Below are positions 22,212-23,925 of a stretch of DNA of 23,925 nucleotides, one piece after another. The notes under the pieces are model-generated. The model was not told the DNA's origin. It worked only from the letters and a program-made list of their open reading frames with translations, and ran no database searches. How positions within the stretch are numbered: position 1 is the first letter of the stretch; each line of letters opens with the position of its first letter. A program made the position numbers and the translations under genes. The stretch is from a virus, in IMG/VR virus record IMGVR_UViG_3300009788_000299, positions 1-23,925 of that record; one strand, given 5' to 3'.

Positions 22212-23144
22212 ATGCAAAGTTATGAATATGAATACAATGGCTTCACAATAAACTTTATTGATAGTAGAGATGGTTCCTCGTCTTCTACGGCGGCTTGTAG
22301 TTCCCCAAGGCGTAAGGCGACTATAGCAGTACAAAGGGCTTCTGGGTTTACTGCTCCAGAGATAAGACATAGCCAGAGTATAATTGCTGGAAATCATGGC
22401 ACGGTAGATCATTTATCATATGTGGGAGGAAGAATTATTACATTAGAGGGTGTTATACATGGTCAAAATGATGTAGAGACATTAGAGCTTATGGAGGATC
22501 TTAACCGTTATTGGAATCTACCATCAGTCCCAACTCCAGATAATCGTGGATATTCTCAGCTTGGTTTTGCAAAGGATGGTCAGGTTGCAAAATATGTAAA
22601 TGCTAAAATACATTCTCTTCCATCAATAGATAGAGATTTGCACACACGTAATACCTATAGATTTCAAGTCCAATTCAGATGCGAAGACCCACGTATCTAT
22701 TCAAAGATAGAGAAAACACAGTCATTAGTTAAGGCAGTTCCTAAGTCTGGTTTTCCGACCTATTTCCCAAAATTATTTGGTGTAACTGGGTATAATAATG
22801 AAAATACAATAGAGAATATAGGTAACTGGGCGGCTCCTTTAAATTATACGATTACAAATAATGGTATATTAGATGTAATTGTTCCACGATTGACAAATGT
22901 AACAAGTGGTACATATCAGGAATTTAATATGACTATTGCTCCTAGCGATAGCATAACAATAGATTCAGTCGCTGGAACTGCTGTAGATCAAGACGGAAAT
23001 AATATACTAAAATATGAAACTAATGATAGTAATTGGCTATATGTAAACCCAAGAAGTATAGATACATTTAGACTCACTTGTGATTACGGAAACCCAACTG
23101 TTGTATTGACATTCAATGACACTTGGATCTCGGCACCGAGGTAG
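22212..23144 (+). CDS. distal tail protein (Dit)
   Basis: The product has 310 residues and starts 2 nt after the tape measure stop. The N-terminal domain (about 1-160) has GRIITLEGVIHG and LMEDLNRYW, typical of the Dit ring domain. The C-terminal part contains GNWAAPLNYTITNNG and ends with DYGNPTVVLTFNDTWISAPR, the galectin-like closing pattern of siphovirus distal tail proteins. Dit joins the tail tube to the tip and hub, and the next tail gene begins at 23816. Its stop TAG is followed in the same frame by HNH-like sequence. Confidence 0.8.
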   Translation: MQSYEYEYNGFTINFIDSRDGSSSSTAACSSPRRKATIAVQRASGFTAPEIRHSQSIIAGNHGTVDHLSYVGGRIITLEGVIHGQNDVETLELMEDLNRYWNLPSVPTPDNRGYSQLGFAKDGQVAKYVNAKIHSLPSIDRDLHTRNTYRFQVQFRCEDPRIYSKIEKTQSLVKAVPKSGFPTYFPKLFGVTGYNNENTIENIGNWAAPLNYTITNNGILDVIVPRLTNVTSGTYQEFNMTIAPSDSITIDSVAGTAVDQDGNNILKYETNDSNWLYVNPRSIDTFRLTCDYGNPTVVLTFNDTWISAPR

Positions 23145-23444
23145 TGTATAATCCATAGAGAGTATTATACTCGAAATGCAGCTAGAGAGAGACAGAGAAA
23201 GCGTGATTATTATAAAAAATATCCAACAAAAGGAGCAGAGTCTTTCAGAAAAATGAAATTTAAAAGACCATATAGAGTTTGGGCGCATGGGACTTTAGCC
23301 AATCATAAAAGAAGAAAATTAGTGATTAATATCGCTGTAGATGATTTAGAGTTATTAGCAAAAAGTTCTGAGAGATGTCTATTCTGTGATATAAAACTAA
23401 GATATGGTGGTGGTAATCATAAAGTTGCTTCAAAGTATGGATAA
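23145..23444 (+). pseudogene. HNH endonuclease, central block (displaced)
   Basis: The frame that follows the Dit stop is open for about 100 codons without a usable start until ATG 23253. It encodes REYYTRNAARERQRKRDYYK, then RPYRVWAHGTLANHKRR and ERCLFCDIKLRYGGGNHK. In HNH homing nucleases of the Zn-ribbon type this is the middle part, after the N-terminal ribbon and before LDRINN. Here it lies ahead of the N-terminal block, whose ATG overlaps its stop (ATGGATAA). Confidence 0.6.
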
Positions 23445-23652
23445 GCTAAAAATATGTGTTAAGTGTAAGAAGCAAATGTTGCTAGATTGTTTCCACAAGC
23501 AATCTAATACTAAAGATGGTCATACTAATGATTGTAAAGAATGCCGTAATCGTAGCGGTAAATATTGGTATGAAAAAAACAAAAAAAGGCATGCTGAATC
23601 TGGTAAAATCTGGAGAAAGAATAATCCAGAGAAATCAAAAGAATACAGTTAG
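23440..23652 (+). pseudogene. HNH endonuclease, N-terminal zinc-ribbon block
   Basis: ATG 23440 begins a 70-residue piece, MDKLKICVKCKKQMLLDCFH, with CVKC and CKEC zinc pairs and the linker NKKRHAESGKIWRKNNPEKS typical of phage HNH nucleases. It then stops at TAG, just where the central block should follow. It may be expressed alone as a small zinc protein. Confidence 0.65.
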
Positions 23653-23806
23653 TGCGACTTTAGATCGTATTAACAATGAAAATCATATGAGCATTGACAA
23701 CGTGCAGATACTTTGTCATTCATGTAATACGGCAAAAGGGACTAAGCCTATGGAGGAGTATATTGACCACTGTAAGTTTATAGCCAATAAATTTGCTATG
23801 GTGTAG
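23645..23806 (+). pseudogene. HNH endonuclease, C-terminal block in the +1 frame
   Basis: The frame one base ahead of the N-terminal block reads SATLDRINNENHMSIDNVQILCHSCNTAKGTKP (as two adjoining halves SATLDRINNENHMSI and DNVQILCHSCNTAKG), which carries the Asn and His/Cys part of an HNH site. It ends at TAG 23804-23806. It has no start of its own and lacks the central block, so the nuclease is presumably inactive. Confidence 0.6.
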
Positions 23807-23809
23807 AAT
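23781..23809 (+). promoter_or_regulatory. possible promoter, leaderless start at 23816
   Basis: TAGCCA (23781-23786), a 17-bp spacer and TAGAAT (23804-23809), then 6 nt to ATG 23816. The hexamers are weak, but the spacing equals that of the other leaderless promoters. Confidence 0.4.
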
Positions 23810-23815
23810 AATAAT

Positions 23816-23925
23816 ATGGCTAATTCATCTTTCTTTCATGTCGAAATCTATGACCAAAGTGATTCAACACAGTTGGTTAGGATAGACAATTTTACATCTT
23901 TATGGTATGAAGATACAATTGATAA
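23816..23925 (+). CDS. tail hub/Tal-like protein, N-terminus (partial)
   Basis: The 36 residues visible (ANSSFFHVEIYDQSDSTQLV, then RIDNFTSLWYEDTID) run off the window. The pattern of an initial strand with IYD, a turn, a second strand and IDNFTSLWYEDTI resembles the start of siphovirus Gp37-like tail proteins that follow Dit. Assignment rests on this short piece and on gene order. Confidence 0.55.
   Translation, partial: MANSSFFHVEIYDQSDSTQLVRIDNFTSLWYEDTID

Noticed and set aside
23142-23444. Readthrough of the Dit TAG to make a Dit-HNH fusion
   Set aside because: The downstream frame is in phase, but a tail protein fused to the middle of a nuclease makes no sense; a displaced HNH fragment explains it better.
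1-23925. Alternative genetic code (TGA or TAG recoded)
   Set aside because: Both codons end genes at expected places (TGA at 2334, 6077 and 17073; TAG at 1271 region neighbours such as 7829 and 23144), and the main proteins are full length with the standard code.
1-23925. tRNA genes, rRNA, CRISPR arrays, insertion sequences
   Set aside because: I saw no cloverleaf-like segment, no regularly spaced repeats and no transposase; the only mobile-type genes are the HNH nucleases.

Overview
This window looks like the late (structural) half of a tailed dsDNA phage or prophage with siphovirus morphology, from an AT-rich genome read with the standard genetic code (TGA and TAG both act as stops and Trp is TGG). 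A prohead protease, major capsid protein, neck proteins, tail tube protein, frameshifted tail chaperones, an about 1500-residue tape measure, a distal tail protein and the start of a tail hub protein follow in canonical order on the + strand. The host cannot be named. Promoters are ordinary sigma70-like (TTGAxx, about 17 bp, TATAxT, often preceded by GC). No start codon has a Shine-Dalgarno sequence, which points to a host with little SD use.

Layout. Positions 1-2334 hold a possible gene end, a small helix-turn-helix protein, an unknown protein and a membrane-anchored lytic transglycosylase-like endolysin split by a -1 frameshift. Positions 2331-6077 are a block of small, mostly unrecognised genes, including an HNH endonuclease, a Gp157-like protein and a Pro/Ala-rich protein. 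Positions 6074-8277 begin with a strong promoter and encode a 63-residue membrane protein, a flotillin/SPFH-like protein and a small acidic-tailed protein. Positions 8309-9112 hold a RusA-type resolvase and a small unknown. Positions 9143-16140 are the head, neck and tail-tube genes, ending in a strong intrinsic terminator (16180-16208). Positions 16235-17073 are the tail chaperone pair G/GT, joined by a T TTT TTA slippery site. Positions 17074-17586 carry an antisense lipoprotein gene with its own promoter and terminator (a moron). Positions 17704-23144 are tape measure and distal tail protein. Positions 23145-23806 hold an HNH endonuclease broken into three blocks in the wrong order, and 23816 begins the next tail gene. 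No large terminase or portal gene is visible.

The most notable feature is how translation starts appear to be specified. Eight genes (459, 3389, 8309, 12380, 13926, 17586 minus strand, 17704 and 23816) have a -10 hexamer ending exactly 6 nt before the start codon, so the start codon falls at the predicted +1: leaderless mRNAs. Most other non-overlapping genes have a U-rich stretch and a CC/CCC/CCCC run ending about 7-11 nt before ATG, where a Shine-Dalgarno would sit. Overlapping genes appear to rely on coupling. This rule moved several starts away from the longest ORF (6417, 11601, 12380).

Other points of interest are the phage flotillin, the frameshift-joined endolysin, an exact 44-nt in-frame repeat shared by the acidic tails of the prohead protease and a small neighbour gene, and the permuted HNH gene.
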